Assembly: GCF_001044395.1 (NCBI RefSeq)
Contig: NZ_JANU01000039.1
Coordinates: forward strand, 62,001 to 126,000
Direction: 5' to 3'
Length of the DNA: 64,000 bases
DNA from: Caenimonas sp. SL110
Lineage (GTDB): Bacteria > Pseudomonadota > Gammaproteobacteria > Burkholderiales > Burkholderiaceae_C
Shown: positions 1-8,859 of the stretch, piece after piece
How positions within the stretch are numbered: the first letter of the stretch is position 1
Layout of the letters: every line of letters starts with the position of its first letter
The notes under the pieces: generated by a model
Told to the model about the DNA's origin: nothing
What the model saw: only the letters and a program-made list of their open reading frames with translations
Database searches by the model: none
Position numbers and translations under genes: made by a program

Positions 1-511
1 CGAACTCATGCCGCGTGGCCATTTCCTGGATCCAGGGCGCGACGTCACCACGCCTGTGGATTTCGTCCAGCTTGTTGGCCAGCAGCACCACTGGGATACC
101 TGGCTTGAACAGCGCAAGCACCTTCGCGTCGGCCGGCGTGAACTTGCCCGCCTCGACCACGAACACGACCAGGTCCACGTCGCCGACAGCGCCCAGAACC
201 GTCTTGTTGAGCGAGCGATTGAGCGCCGTTGCATGGCGGGTCTGGAACCCCGGCGTGTCGACAAAAACGAACTGCGAATCGGCAACCGTGCGAATGCCGG
301 TGATGCGGTGGCGCGTGGTCTGCGCCTTGCGCGAGGTGATGCTGATCTTCTGGCCGACGAGCGCGTTGAGCAGTGTCGATTTGCCCACGTTGGGCTTGCC
401 GATGATGGCGATCAGGCCGCAGCGCTGGGAATCCGTGTTGGGCGTGGCCGGTTCAGCCGAGTCCGTCGGCGGCACGGAATCATCATCAGGAATGGAAGAA
501 GCTTCGGTCAT
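1..511 (-). CDS. era: GTPase Era, N-terminal part (cut by window edge)
   Basis: Era is a membrane-associated GTPase that binds 16S rRNA and helps 30S subunit maturation. Only the first 170 codons are present; the rest, including the KH domain, lies beyond the left edge. After a short acidic, Pro-rich N-terminal extension the GTPase motifs are seen in order: P-loop GKPNVGKS (residues 38-45), DTPG (85-88) and NKLD (146-149). The ATG start overlaps the rnc stop codon in an ATGA arrangement, so the two are translationally coupled. The rnc-era pairing is highly conserved in proteobacteria. The identity is very safe. Confidence 0.96.
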   Translation of the reverse strand, partial: MTEASSIPDDDSVPPTDSAEPATPNTDSQRCGLIAIIGKPNVGKSTLLNALVGQKISITSRKAQTTRHRITGIRTVADSQFVFVDTPGFQTRHATALNRSLNKTVLGAVGDVDLVVFVVEAGKFTPADAKVLALFKPGIPVVLLANKLDEIHRRGDVAPWIQEMATRHEF

Positions 512-1191
512 TTGCCCTTGGATCTGAGGGAGAGCAGCATGGCGGCCGCGGCCGCCTGCTCTCCGGCCCGGCGCGAAGCGCCAATGCCTCGCTCGACCGT
601 GTTGAGTTCTGGAATTTCGCATTCCACGTCGAAAGTCTGCTTGTGCGCAGCACCCAGCGTGGCGGCCACGCGATAGACCGGCAGCTTCATCTTGCGACCC
701 TGGAGCCACTCCTGCAGCTCTGTCTTGGGGTCTTTCGCAGCGGCGGCCATGCCCGGATTCATCTCGACATCCTTGTACAGGCGGTGCACCAGCGCTTCGG
801 CCGGGCCGTAACCGGCATCGACATACACCGCGCCGATCACCGCCTCCAGTGCATCGGCCAGGATGGACGGGCGCTTGGTGCCGCCCGAGCGCATCTCGCC
901 TTCACCGAGCTTGAGGATGTCGGGCAGGCCGAGGCCGACGGACAACTGGTGCAGTGTTTCCTGCTTGACCAGGTTGGCACGCACACGAGACAGATCGCCT
1001 TCAGCCAACGTACCCAAACGGGCGTAGAGGAGCGAGGAAACCGCCAGGTTCAGCACCGAGTCGCCGAGAAACTCCAGGCGCTCGTTGTGGTCGGACGAAA
1101 AACTTCTGTGGGTCAGCGCGCGCGAAAGCAGGCCCGCGTTTGCAAACTGGTGCTGCAAGCGGGTTTGTAATGCGGCAAGCTGTCCATCCAC
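508..1191 (-). CDS. rnc: Ribonuclease III
   Basis: RNase III cleaves double-stranded RNA and processes the rRNA precursor. The 227-residue protein has the usual length. The signature ERLEFLGDS lies at residues 37-45, with the metal-binding Asp44, and the second catalytic acid is Glu116 in the ALEAVIG segment; a double-stranded RNA-binding domain fills roughly residues 155-225. The start is GTG, two bases after the stop of the DUF4845 gene, with only a weak ribosome binding site, and the stop overlaps the era start. It sits in the lepA-lepB-DUF4845-rnc-era transcription unit. Confidence 0.97.
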   Translation of the reverse strand: MDGQLAALQTRLQHQFANAGLLSRALTHRSFSSDHNERLEFLGDSVLNLAVSSLLYARLGTLAEGDLSRVRANLVKQETLHQLSVGLGLPDILKLGEGEMRSGGTKRPSILADALEAVIGAVYVDAGYGPAEALVHRLYKDVEMNPGMAAAAKDPKTELQEWLQGRKMKLPVYRVAATLGAAHKQTFDVECEIPELNTVERGIGASRRAGEQAAAAAMLLSLRSKGK

Positions 1192-1193
1192 GG

Positions 1194-1547
1194 TTACTTT
1201 GACTGGCCCTGGTACTTCAGGAGCAGGTGGGCGGGACCGAACATGTGGATCTCGCGGTTGTAGGCGAAAGACACGACCACTTTGTCGTTGACCTTGGAGA
1301 TCACGAGATCCTTGCCGGTGATGGACTTGATGTCGTCGATCTGCGCGGCCTTGTCAAAGATCTGCCTGACCTCAAGGACCGTGTTTCCGGCCGACGCCTT
1401 TTGCGCCGCCTTCAGCGTTGCCTGGTATTCCACGACGGTCGGGAAGGCCTGCGCGCCGAGCACGCCAAGGCAGGCCAGCACGCCGACCACGAAGAGCAGG
1501 CCGATGAAGGAAATGCCCCGCTGCCCAGTTCTGATTCCACGTTTCAT
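1194..1547 (-). CDS. DUF4845 family protein with pilin-like N-terminus
   Basis: A 117-residue protein of the DUF4845 family, whose gene habitually sits between lepB and rnc in betaproteobacteria; its function is unknown. The N-terminus reads MKRG, a short polar stretch with RGISFIGLL, then one hydrophobic segment ending near residue 33. This looks like a type IV pilin or pseudopilin leader, although the usual Glu five residues after the cleavage point is not evident. The start at 1547 was chosen because GAGGG lies about nine bases upstream; an in-frame ATG at 1553 is the alternative. The remainder is a small soluble alpha/beta region, probably periplasmic. Confidence 0.8.
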   Translation of the reverse strand: MKRGIRTGQRGISFIGLLFVVGVLACLGVLGAQAFPTVVEYQATLKAAQKASAGNTVLEVRQIFDKAAQIDDIKSITGKDLVISKVNDKVVVSFAYNREIHMFGPAHLLLKYQGQSK

Positions 1548-1583
1548 GCTCATTACCCTCGATGCCTTCAATATCAACCAGAC

Positions 1584-2540
1584 CTATTCAAACGACCCGA
1601 TGCGCTTGAAGCTGCCGAAATTCATCCAGATGAAAAAGGCCTTCCCCACGATGTTGCGATCGGGAACGAAGCCCCAGTAGCGCGAGTCGAGCGAATTATC
1701 GCGGTTGTCGCCCATCATGAAATAGTGGCCCTCGGGGATCTTGCAGACAACCCCCTCGACACTGTAACGGCAATTCTGTTTACCCGGAAAGTTCTCGGCG
1801 CCGGGAATGAATGCGGGCCGCCGGTCGTCGTTGAGGATGCGGTGCTTGCGCCCGAGCAGGTCTTCTTCGAATTGCTTGAAATACTCCATCGAGTCTTCTT
1901 CGAAGAAATCGGCAACCGCCGTCTTGGTGACCGGCTGGCCGTTGATCGCAAGCTGCTTGTTGAGGTAAGACACTTCATCGCCCGGCACACCGACCACGCG
2001 CTTGATGTAGTCCAGGCTGGGCTTGGGCGGGTAGCGAAACACCATCACGTCGCCCCGCTTGGGCGCTGTGCCATCGGTGATCTTGGTGTTGAGCACGGGC
2101 AGGCGCAGGCCGTAGGTGAATTTGTTGACCAGGATCAGGTCGCCCACGAGCAGCGTGGGAATCATTGAACCCGATGGAATCTTGAACGGCTCGAACAGAA
2201 AGGACCGCAGGACGAAGACCGCGATGATCACGGGGAACAGGCCGGCAGTCCAATCGAGCCACCAGGGCTGCTGCATCTGACGGTGTTCGACGACCGCACG
2301 GGCCGACTCGCTGACCTGGCCCCCGCGGGCAAGCTGCTCGCGCTCCCATTGACGCACGACTTCTTCGGCGGCACGCCGCCTCTGCGGCAGGAAATACAGG
2401 CGCTCGGCCACCCAGAAAAGTCCGGTGACGACGGTGGCCAGGAAAAGCAGGAGCGCGAAGTTGCCTTCGACAAAACCGAAGTACCAGGCACCCGCGTACC
2501 CGAGAAAAGCCGCGAGTACCGCAGCGGTGAGAAATGGCAT
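1584..2540 (-). CDS. lepB: Signal peptidase I
   Basis: Leader peptidase that removes signal peptides from exported proteins at the outer face of the inner membrane. The 318-residue protein has two N-terminal membrane segments (about residues 5-20 and 28-46), a basic cytoplasmic loop, a third membrane segment (about 100-117), then the periplasmic catalytic domain. The Ser/Lys dyad is visible: Ser125 in PSGSM and Lys180 in DYIKRVVG. The box MGDNRDNS, typical of the family, is near the C-terminus. It starts seven bases after the lepA stop, so lepA and lepB are co-transcribed as in many proteobacteria. Confidence 0.97.
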   Translation of the reverse strand: MPFLTAAVLAAFLGYAGAWYFGFVEGNFALLLFLATVVTGLFWVAERLYFLPQRRRAAEEVVRQWEREQLARGGQVSESARAVVEHRQMQQPWWLDWTAGLFPVIIAVFVLRSFLFEPFKIPSGSMIPTLLVGDLILVNKFTYGLRLPVLNTKITDGTAPKRGDVMVFRYPPKPSLDYIKRVVGVPGDEVSYLNKQLAINGQPVTKTAVADFFEEDSMEYFKQFEEDLLGRKHRILNDDRRPAFIPGAENFPGKQNCRYSVEGVVCKIPEGHYFMMGDNRDNSLDSRYWGFVPDRNIVGKAFFIWMNFGSFKRIGSFE

Positions 2541-2547
2541 GTTTGCT

Positions 2548-4359
2548 TTAATCCTCGACTTGCAGGATGGCGAGGAACGCTTCCTGTGGCACTTCGACCG
2601 AACCGATCTGCTTCATTCGCTTCTTGCCTGCTTTTTGTTTTTCAAGGAGCTTGCGCTTGCGGCTGATGTCGCCACCGTAGCATTTTGCCAGCACGTTCTT
2701 GCGCAACGCCTTGATGGTTTCGCGCGCAATGATATTCGCGCCAATGGCCGCCTGGATCGCCACGTCGAACATCTGCCGGCTGATGATCTCGCGCATCTTG
2801 GCAACCACCGCGCGCGACCGGTACAGCGACTGGCTGCGGTGCACGATGATCGAGAGCGCATCGACCTTCTCGCCGTTGAGCAGGATGTCCACCTTCACGA
2901 CATCGGAAGCGCGGAACTCCTTGAAGGTGTAGTCCATCGAGGCGTAGCCGCGACTCACCGACTTGAGCTTGTCGAAGAAGTCCAGCACGATCTCGCCGAG
3001 TGGCAACTCGTACGTCAGCATGACCTGCTTGCCGTGATACGCCATGTTGAGCTGGACGCCGCGCTTCTGGTTGGCCAGCGTCATCACCGGACCCACGTAT
3101 TCCTGCGGCATATAGAGATGCACCGTGACGATGGGCTCGCGGATTTCTTCGATGCGGCCCTGGTCCGGGATCTTGGAGGGGTTCTCCACCATGATGGTTT
3201 CGCCGTCGGCCTTGACCACCTCGTACACAACGCTGGGTGCGGTGGTGATGAGGTCCTGGTCGAACTCGCGCTCGAGCCGCTCCTGGACGATTTCCATGTG
3301 CAACAGGCCCAGAAAGCCGCAGCGAAATCCAAAGCCCAGCGCCTGGCTCACTTCGGGTTCGTAGTGCAGCGATGCGTCGTTGAGCTTCAACTTTTCCAGC
3401 GCGTCGCGAAGCGAGTCGTACTGGTTGGCTTCGGTTGGATAGAGTCCCGCGAACACCTGCGGCTGGATTTCCTTGAAGCCGGGAAGCGCCTCGGTGGCCG
3501 TGAACGCCGCGCCGCCTGTGCCCGGCTTGATCAAGGTGACGGTGTCGCCCACCTTGGCAGCCTGCAGCTCCTTGATGCCGGCGATGATGAAGCCCACCTC
3601 GCCGGCTTCAAGTGCCTGGCGCGGCTCGCTGCCCGGCGTGAACACACCCAGGTTGTCGGCGTTGTACATCGCGCCGGTGGCCATGAGCTTGATGCGGTCG
3701 CCGCGCGCCAGGCGCCCGTCGACCACACGCACCAGCATCACGACGCCGACGTAGGTGTCGAACCAGCTGTCGACGATCATCGCGCGCAGCGCACCGTCGG
3801 GATTGCCGCGCGGCGCCGGAATGCGCGCGACGACGGCTTCGAGAATGTCGTCGATGCCCATGCCGGTTTTGGCCGAGCATGGAATCGCGTCGGTTGCGTC
3901 GATGCCGATCACTTCCTCGATCTCGGCCTTCGCGTTGTCGGGGTCTGCGTTGGGCAGATCCATCTTGTTCAACACCGGCACCACTTCAACACCGAGGTCG
4001 AGTGCGGTGTAGCAGTTGGCAACGGTCTGCGCTTCGACGCCCTGGCTTGCATCGACAACGAGCAATGCGCCTTCGCATGCGGACAACGAACGCGACACTT
4101 CATATGAGAAGTCGACGTGACCCGGTGTATCGATCAGATTGAGGTTGTAGATCTGTCCGTCGCGCGCTTTGTAGCGCAGCGAAGCGGTCTGCGCCTTGAT
4201 GGTTATCCCACGCTCTTTTTCAAGATCCATCGAGTCGAGCACCTGCTCTTCCATCTCTCGATCAGACAGACCGCCGCAGCGTTGAATCAAGCGATCAGCG
4301 AGCGTCGATTTGCCGTGATCGATGTGCGCGATGATTGAAAAGTTTCTGATGTGATTCAT
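2548..4359 (-). CDS. lepA: Elongation factor 4 (LepA)
   Basis: Ribosome-associated translational GTPase with a role in initiation or back-translocation. The 603-residue length fits the family. The N-terminus [19 protein letters not shown] carries the P-loop at residues 12-19; DTPGHVDF and NKMD follow, and the C-terminus keeps the family-specific lysine-rich tail. ATG at 4359 is chosen over an in-frame TTG at 4362 because homologues begin MNHIRN. There is no strong Shine-Dalgarno sequence. A hairpin followed by six T residues lies only about 45 bp upstream on the same strand (4405-4435), so transcripts entering from upstream may be attenuated before lepA. Confidence 0.97.
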   Translation of the reverse strand: MNHIRNFSIIAHIDHGKSTLADRLIQRCGGLSDREMEEQVLDSMDLEKERGITIKAQTASLRYKARDGQIYNLNLIDTPGHVDFSYEVSRSLSACEGALLVVDASQGVEAQTVANCYTALDLGVEVVPVLNKMDLPNADPDNAKAEIEEVIGIDATDAIPCSAKTGMGIDDILEAVVARIPAPRGNPDGALRAMIVDSWFDTYVGVVMLVRVVDGRLARGDRIKLMATGAMYNADNLGVFTPGSEPRQALEAGEVGFIIAGIKELQAAKVGDTVTLIKPGTGGAAFTATEALPGFKEIQPQVFAGLYPTEANQYDSLRDALEKLKLNDASLHYEPEVSQALGFGFRCGFLGLLHMEIVQERLEREFDQDLITTAPSVVYEVVKADGETIMVENPSKIPDQGRIEEIREPIVTVHLYMPQEYVGPVMTLANQKRGVQLNMAYHGKQVMLTYELPLGEIVLDFFDKLKSVSRGYASMDYTFKEFRASDVVKVDILLNGEKVDALSIIVHRSQSLYRSRAVVAKMREIISRQMFDVAIQAAIGANIIARETIKALRKNVLAKCYGGDISRKRKLLEKQKAGKKRMKQIGSVEVPQEAFLAILQVED

Positions 4360-4404
4360 CAACGGGAACGCTTAAGTGATTGAATTCAAAAGGCAGTGGA
4401 CAAG

Positions 4405-4435
4405 AAAAAAGGGCGCGTCGAGTAGTGACGCGCCC
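4405..4435 (-). terminator. Strong rho-independent terminator just upstream of lepA
   Basis: On the minus strand a perfect 9-bp GC-rich stem (arms 4427-4435 and 4411-4419, seven-base loop) is followed directly by six T residues (4410-4405). It sits between the degP-type gene and lepA, 45 bp before the lepA start. It could end a short RNA made from the spacer or act as an attenuator of lepA. Confidence 0.8.
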
Positions 4436-4469
4436 TAAACCAACAATCTATGGCAACTGCGATAGTTGG
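4405..4469 (-). ncRNA. Candidate short structured RNA / leader ahead of lepA
   Basis: The minus strand has a -10-like TACAAT at 4481-4476. About seven bases on, the segment from 4469 begins with CCAAC and closes at 4440 with GTTGG; CTAT and ATAG pair inside it, and the strong terminator 4405-4435 follows. A transcript of about 65 nt would thus be an irregular stem-loop plus intrinsic terminator. No good -35 box was found and no known RNA family was recognised. It may equally be a lepA leader read from further upstream. This is an inference from structure only. Confidence 0.3.
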
Positions 4470-4551
4470 AGCTTCATTGTAGGCAAAAAGCCCCGGACGT
4501 ACAGCCAGTGCCATGCTCAAAAGGGGTCGTTGCAGACCAGCAACACGATTT

Positions 4552-4619
4552 TTATACACAAGTTATCAACAGAATCAGGGGGCAAGGTTTGGGACAACAT
4601 GTGGGCGATCTGTGGACTG
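4552..4619. promoter_or_regulatory. Cluster of DnaA-box-like sites in the lepA upstream spacer
   Basis: TTATACACA (4552-4560) and TTATCAACA (4563-4571) each match the DnaA consensus TTATCCACA in 8 of 9 positions and are spaced 11 bp apart on the same strand. Two weaker inverted matches starting TGTGG follow (4600-4608, 4611-4619; about 6 of 9). The 515-bp spacer 4360-4874 is visibly richer in A and T than the surrounding genes and contains no convincing ORF. This may be a DnaA-binding regulatory or titration site. Confidence 0.4.
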
Positions 4620-4813
4620 ACTGTGCACGTCGCAGATTTGTCCCGTATCGTGGATTTCGAGCTGGCCGATATGCCGGTAATGGCCAATCTGGTTGCCCGA
4701 TTCTATCCAAAAAGGTCGTTAGGCTCCGAAAAAGTTAGCGTTCGCAAACTTATCAGCCCGAAATACCGGCACCAAAATTTCGAGTCGAGCACCGTCTTTT
4801 TTTTCTGACTCCC

Positions 4814-4852
4814 CAAAATAAAGCCCCAAACCCGACTCCGGGATGGGGCTTT
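4814..4852 (-). terminator. Terminator after the DegP-type protease gene
   Basis: Minus-strand hairpin 22 bp beyond the protease stop codon. A 9-bp outer stem pairs 4844-4852 with 4820-4828, and an inner CCCG/CGGG stem pairs within the loop. It is followed by the T-rich ATTTTG (4819-4814). It probably ends the rpoE-rseA-rseB-protease transcript. Confidence 0.7.
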
Positions 4853-4874
4853 GTCTCAAGGTGGACCCGGTCTG

Positions 4875-6377
4875 TTACCGTGCCGGCCGGATCAGCAGGT
4901 AGGTTGCCAGCTCGCCGCGGCGAAGCAGAACCGGGATCGCCTTGGTCTTGTCGGCCTTGGCGACTACGGCGTCAAACTCTTTCACGCTGCCTACTTCGGT
5001 GTTGCCGATAGCGACGATCACATCGCCTTCGCGGATGCCGGCGCGCGACGCGCCTTCTGCCACAGCCTCGACCTTCACACCGCCCTTGATCTTGAGTTCC
5101 TTGCGCTGTGCGTCCGTGAGGTCGCTGACCGTGAGACCCACCGACTGCGCGGCCGGCGACGACTTCGGCTTTTCTTCCTTGGCTGCCTGGGCTGTGCGCG
5201 CTGGCTTCTCGGGCTCGACTTCTGCAATCACCACAGCCAGGTCCTTGAATCCACCACGGCGGAACACGGTCACGCTGCTGCGCGTGCCCGGCTTGACGCT
5301 GCCCACCAGGCGCGGCAGGTCGGTTGCACGATCGATCACCTTGCCGTCGAACTTCGTGATGATGTCGCCGGCTTCGACGCCCGCCTTGTCAGCGGGCGAG
5401 CCGCTTTCGACGCTGCGCACCAGCGCGCCCTGCGCCCGTCCCAGACCGATGGACTCGGCGACGTCCTTGGTCACCTGGTCGATCTGCACGCCGATGCGTC
5501 CGCGCTGGACGCGTCCCGACACACGCAGTTGCTCACTCACGCGCATTGCTTCATCGATGGGGATCGCAAACGAGATGCCCATGAAGCCGCCCGAACGTGA
5601 ATAGATCTGGCTGTTGATGCCGACCACCTCACCTCGCATGTTGATGAGCGGTCCGCCAGAGTTTCCGGGGTTGATCGCCACGTCAGTCTGGATGAACGGC
5701 AGGTAGTCGCCGGTGTCGCGGCCCTTGGCGCTCACGATGCCGGCAGTCACGCTGTTCTCAAGGCCGAACGGCGAGCCGATGGCCATTACCCATTCACCGA
5801 CCTTGAGGCGATTGTTGTCGCCGATCCGCACCGCCGGAAAACCCGCGCCTTCGATCTTCACGACAGCAACATCGGTGCGCTTGTCGGCGCCGATGATGCG
5901 CGCCTTGAATTCACGCTTGTCAGGCAGCGTGACGACGACTTCGTCGGCGCCTTCGACCACATGGGCGTTGGTCATCACGAAACCGTCGCTGCTCAGGATG
6001 AAACCAGAGCCCACGCCGCGCGGTTGCGTCTGCTCTTCATCCTGCTGCGGACGATTCGGGCGCGGCGCCTGTCGCGGCTGGCCGGGCGTTCCCGGCATGG
6101 GCTGGCCGAAGAAGCGCCGGAAAAACTCCTGCATCTCTTCGTCCATGTTGCCGGGAAGGCCGGAAGCGGAGCTGCTGCGAACGCGCTCCACGGTACGAAT
6201 GTTGACCACCGATGGCCCGACCTGTTCGACCAGGTCGGTGAAATCGGGAAGGCCACGAACTGCCTGTGCGGAGACCGGCCGGGCTGGGACCAGCGCGATG
6301 GTCGTGCCCACTGCGAGCGCGGCCACGACCGCATACGCGCGAATTTTTTTCAAGTCGATCGTCTTCATGCTGGACAT
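4875..6377 (-). CDS. DegP/MucD-type periplasmic serine protease
   Basis: HtrA-family protease and chaperone that degrades misfolded envelope proteins. The 500-residue protein has a signal peptide (about residues 1-38, ending PVSAQA), a trypsin-like domain with His139 (TNAHVVEG), Asp169 (RTDVAVVK) and Ser240 (GNSGGPL), and two PDZ domains (about 290-380 and 405-495). A Gln/Pro-rich loop near residues 92-120 precedes the catalytic core. It lies downstream of rpoE-rseA-rseB, as mucD follows algU-mucA-mucB in Pseudomonas, so sigma-E control is expected. AAGGA lies just before the chosen ATG; a second ATG three codons on is possible. It could be named mucD, degP or degQ. Confidence 0.93.
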   Translation of the reverse strand: MSSMKTIDLKKIRAYAVVAALAVGTTIALVPARPVSAQAVRGLPDFTDLVEQVGPSVVNIRTVERVRSSSASGLPGNMDEEMQEFFRRFFGQPMPGTPGQPRQAPRPNRPQQDEEQTQPRGVGSGFILSSDGFVMTNAHVVEGADEVVVTLPDKREFKARIIGADKRTDVAVVKIEGAGFPAVRIGDNNRLKVGEWVMAIGSPFGLENSVTAGIVSAKGRDTGDYLPFIQTDVAINPGNSGGPLINMRGEVVGINSQIYSRSGGFMGISFAIPIDEAMRVSEQLRVSGRVQRGRIGVQIDQVTKDVAESIGLGRAQGALVRSVESGSPADKAGVEAGDIITKFDGKVIDRATDLPRLVGSVKPGTRSSVTVFRRGGFKDLAVVIAEVEPEKPARTAQAAKEEKPKSSPAAQSVGLTVSDLTDAQRKELKIKGGVKVEAVAEGASRAGIREGDVIVAIGNTEVGSVKEFDAVVAKADKTKAIPVLLRRGELATYLLIRPAR

Positions 6378-6492
6378 ACTTTCCTTGGGAGATGGCGGGC
6401 TCGGGCAGCCCTCTCTGCTGAGAATGAAAACCTGCGAAATGGTTCAGCGGCTGATGTGCGAAACCTGGGTCGCATGGGGCCTAGATGGGGGC

Positions 6493-7542
6493 TTACTTGC
6501 GCCGCTCAAGGCTCTGCGCAAAGGCATTGAGCGTCTGCGAGGGCACTTCACCCACGGCAGTGAGCCACCAGTCCTGGATGCGGCGAGTCAGCGTCTGGGT
6601 CGCGCCGGAGGCGAAGATGCCTTCCTGCGCGTGACGCTTGGCGTCGTATTGCTCGACGAAAAGCGAGACAGCTGCAAGACCATCCGAAAAAATCCAGTGA
6701 ATAGCGCCATCGCTGCCCGCACCGCCAGCGCCAACGGGACGCTTGTAGCAATTGATGGGCTTGAAGCCGGCAATCGCCGACTTCAGGTGCCATCCTTCAG
6801 CGGCTGCAGTGGTCTTGAGCGCTTCAGCCTTTTCAATGCGCCAGCCTTCAGTGGCCGACATCATCTGGTTCAACTTGTCGATGCGCACCGGCGCATCGAG
6901 CTGAAGCTCCGAGAAAGCGGCCTGCTCCAGCACTGTGCCGTCGGCATCGATGGTTTGAAGTTTCACCACCAGGCCCGACTTGCGTTCGCTCCAGATGCGG
7001 TAGCCGTAGCGCAGGTTGTCTTTGGGCGCCAACTGCACCACGTCGGCAGCGAATCCGGCCACACGGTCGCCACCCAGACGGCGTGCCGAGTAGAAATCAG
7101 GGATCGAACTGTCGCTGGACTTGATCAGGTTGGGAAACAGCCCGAGCGACTCGCGCTTTTCGGTACGCGCGACGCGCAGCTCCGGCAGGAAGGTCACGAC
7201 TTCGTTGTTGCGACGGAAGGTCGAACGGGGTGCGCCGGTCAGCGACTCGACGCGCTCGACCTGCTGGTCGCCCTCGCACGCATGCCAGATGCGGGCACTG
7301 GACATGCTGCCGTTGTTGGAGAGCACCACAAACGTCCCGATGTAGCTTCGAAGCTTCGAGGCCTCGTGCATGCGAAGCAGCCACTCGCTGACACTGCGCT
7401 CGGGATAATGTGCGGCCGACGAAGCCTGCTGTCCGTGTGCAGGCGCCTGTGCCAGGACCAGGGCCTCTTCGGCCTGGGCCATTGCTGCGCCGCCTGTCAG
7501 CAGCGCGGCCATGATGAATGAGGTCCGTGGGAAGATTTCCAT
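6493..7542 (-). CDS. rseB: Sigma-E regulatory protein RseB/MucB
   Basis: Periplasmic partner of the anti-sigma factor RseA; it protects RseA from proteolysis and senses lipoprotein or LPS signals. The likely product is 349 residues, starting MEIFPRTSF with a signal peptide cleaved after AMAQA (about residue 24), followed by the MucB/RseB N-terminal lipoprotein-like domain (LRSYIGTFV region) and the C-terminal domain. The frame stays open upstream into rseA; the start at 7542 gives a proper signal peptide, while a start at 7578 would add 12 codons. It lies between rseA and the protease gene, as in the mucABCD layout. Confidence 0.9.
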   Translation of the reverse strand: MEIFPRTSFIMAALLTGGAAMAQAEEALVLAQAPAHGQQASSAAHYPERSVSEWLLRMHEASKLRSYIGTFVVLSNNGSMSSARIWHACEGDQQVERVESLTGAPRSTFRRNNEVVTFLPELRVARTEKRESLGLFPNLIKSSDSSIPDFYSARRLGGDRVAGFAADVVQLAPKDNLRYGYRIWSERKSGLVVKLQTIDADGTVLEQAAFSELQLDAPVRIDKLNQMMSATEGWRIEKAEALKTTAAAEGWHLKSAIAGFKPINCYKRPVGAGGAGSDGAIHWIFSDGLAAVSLFVEQYDAKRHAQEGIFASGATQTLTRRIQDWWLTAVGEVPSQTLNAFAQSLERRK

Positions 7543-7558
7543 GCGCGAGCAGCCGCCT

Positions 7559-8167
7559 TCAGCGGCCCGCACCCTCATAGGTGGCGTTACGCAGGAAGCC
7601 TGCTGGCATTTGCAGCGCCGATGCGCCGCCGAGCTGGCGATGGGCCGCGAGGAATTCATCGAGCTTCGGGTCGCGCAACATCACGCCGCCCTTGGTACCG
7701 ACCGCGCTCGCCAGCACTGGCACCGCCGATGCCGCCGGCGCAGCCGCAAGCTGCGCTTGCCCGGCAGACCCGGCGCCGGAGCCGGTCGCCATCGACCAGC
7801 CAATGGCGGCCACCGCAGTCACAGAAGCGAAGCCCGCAACCATCTTCCAGCGAAAGTTCGAGTCGTTGGCGGCCGGGCCATTGGACATCGCTGAAGCCGC
7901 CAACGCAGGCACAGGCTTGACTTCGACAGCCGGCAACGCGTGCTCCTGCTGCAAACGCATCTGCAAGCGGCCCATGAACACCGACGGCAAGGTGCCTGCC
8001 GCGTGCTCGCCCGATCGCAGGACGTCACCGATCAGGTGATAGCGGTGCCAGAGCTCGCGTGAAGCCTGATCGCCGCTAGCCAACGCCAGCCCCTCGTCGA
8101 ACTCGACGCCCTGGAGTTGTCCGTCGGCCAATGCCGAGATGATTTCGTTTTTCTGCATGTCGTCCAT
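7559..8167 (-). CDS. rseA: Anti-sigma-E factor RseA/MucA
   Basis: Inner-membrane anti-sigma factor that holds RpoE until regulated proteolysis under envelope stress. It has 202 residues: an N-terminal cytoplasmic domain typical of RseA (KNEIISALADGQL then ELWHRYHLIGDVLR), one membrane segment at about residues 109-127 (MVAGFASVTAVAAIGWSMA), and an Ala-rich periplasmic tail that would contact RseB. ATG at 8167 has GAGG six bases upstream; a GTG one codon earlier fits less well. It sits between rpoE and rseB and is presumably co-transcribed with both. Confidence 0.92.
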   Translation of the reverse strand: MDDMQKNEIISALADGQLQGVEFDEGLALASGDQASRELWHRYHLIGDVLRSGEHAAGTLPSVFMGRLQMRLQQEHALPAVEVKPVPALAASAMSNGPAANDSNFRWKMVAGFASVTAVAAIGWSMATGSGAGSAGQAQLAAAPAASAVPVLASAVGTKGGVMLRDPKLDEFLAAHRQLGGASALQMPAGFLRNATYEGAGR

Positions 8168-8217
8168 CACAAACCTCGATCCCCTCGATTCCCTGATTTA
8201 CCTATACCCATCTGGAC

Positions 8218-8859
8218 TCACCAGCGCTTGCCTGTCTGGTTCTCCAGCATCGGTTTCACCTTCGCCGAAATCGACTCGCGTGCGCGAAAAATCCGCGACC
8301 GTACCGTGCCGATGGGGCAGTCCATCACTTCCGCAATCTCTTCGTAACTCAGGCCTTCGATCTCGCGAAGGGTCACGGCCTGGCGAAGCTCTTCAGGCAG
8401 CGCTTCCATGGCGGCATTGACCGCATTGGCGATTTCCTTGGCGGCCAACACCGTTTCCGGGGTCTCCGAGGTGGTTAGTTCGTTCTCGACGGCGGAAGTT
8501 TCATCTTCGTCGTCACCACTGCCGCCTCTCAGCGCAGATTCAGACACCGTCGGGTCGCGCTTCATGTCCACCAGCGCCTTTTTGGCGGTGTTCACTGCGA
8601 TCCGGTACAGCCAGGTGTAGAACTGCGCTTCGCCCCTGAACTGCGCGAGTGCACGGTATGCGCGAATGAAGGTTTCCTGTGCGATGTCTTCGACCAGGTC
8701 CGAGTCTCGCACCATGCGGCCGATGAGCCTTTCGATACGCCGCTGGTACTTGAGCACCAACAATTCGAACGCCCGCTGGTCACCCGCGACCGTGCGCTCG
8801 ACAAGCATGAGGTCGGTGTCGGCGGGACTGGGGGGTGGTGCTGGAGGAATCTTCGTCAT
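8218..8859 (-). CDS. rpoE: RNA polymerase sigma-E factor (RpoE/AlgU)
   Basis: ECF sigma factor for the envelope stress response. The 213-residue protein has sigma-2 at about residues 25-95 (DLVEDIAQETFIRAYRAL is the characteristic 2.2-2.3 region) and sigma-4 at about 150-205 (LREIEGLSYEEIAEVMDCP, the -35 recognition helix-turn-helix). The linker contains an acidic stretch DDEDE. The start codon overlaps the stop of the upstream YgfX-like gene (ATGA), and rseA, rseB and the protease follow. No clear sigma-E autoregulatory promoter was found directly upstream, perhaps because transcription enters from fabF. Confidence 0.96.
   Translation of the reverse strand: MTKIPPAPPPSPADTDLMLVERTVAGDQRAFELLVLKYQRRIERLIGRMVRDSDLVEDIAQETFIRAYRALAQFRGEAQFYTWLYRIAVNTAKKALVDMKRDPTVSESALRGGSGDDEDETSAVENELTTSETPETVLAAKEIANAVNAAMEALPEELRQAVTLREIEGLSYEEIAEVMDCPIGTVRSRIFRARESISAKVKPMLENQTGKRW

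Noticed and set aside
2425-4107. Plus-strand open frame of 560 codons opposite lepA
   Set aside because: Shadow of a highly conserved gene; His/Asp/Leu-rich composition is typical of antisense frames in GC-rich DNA.
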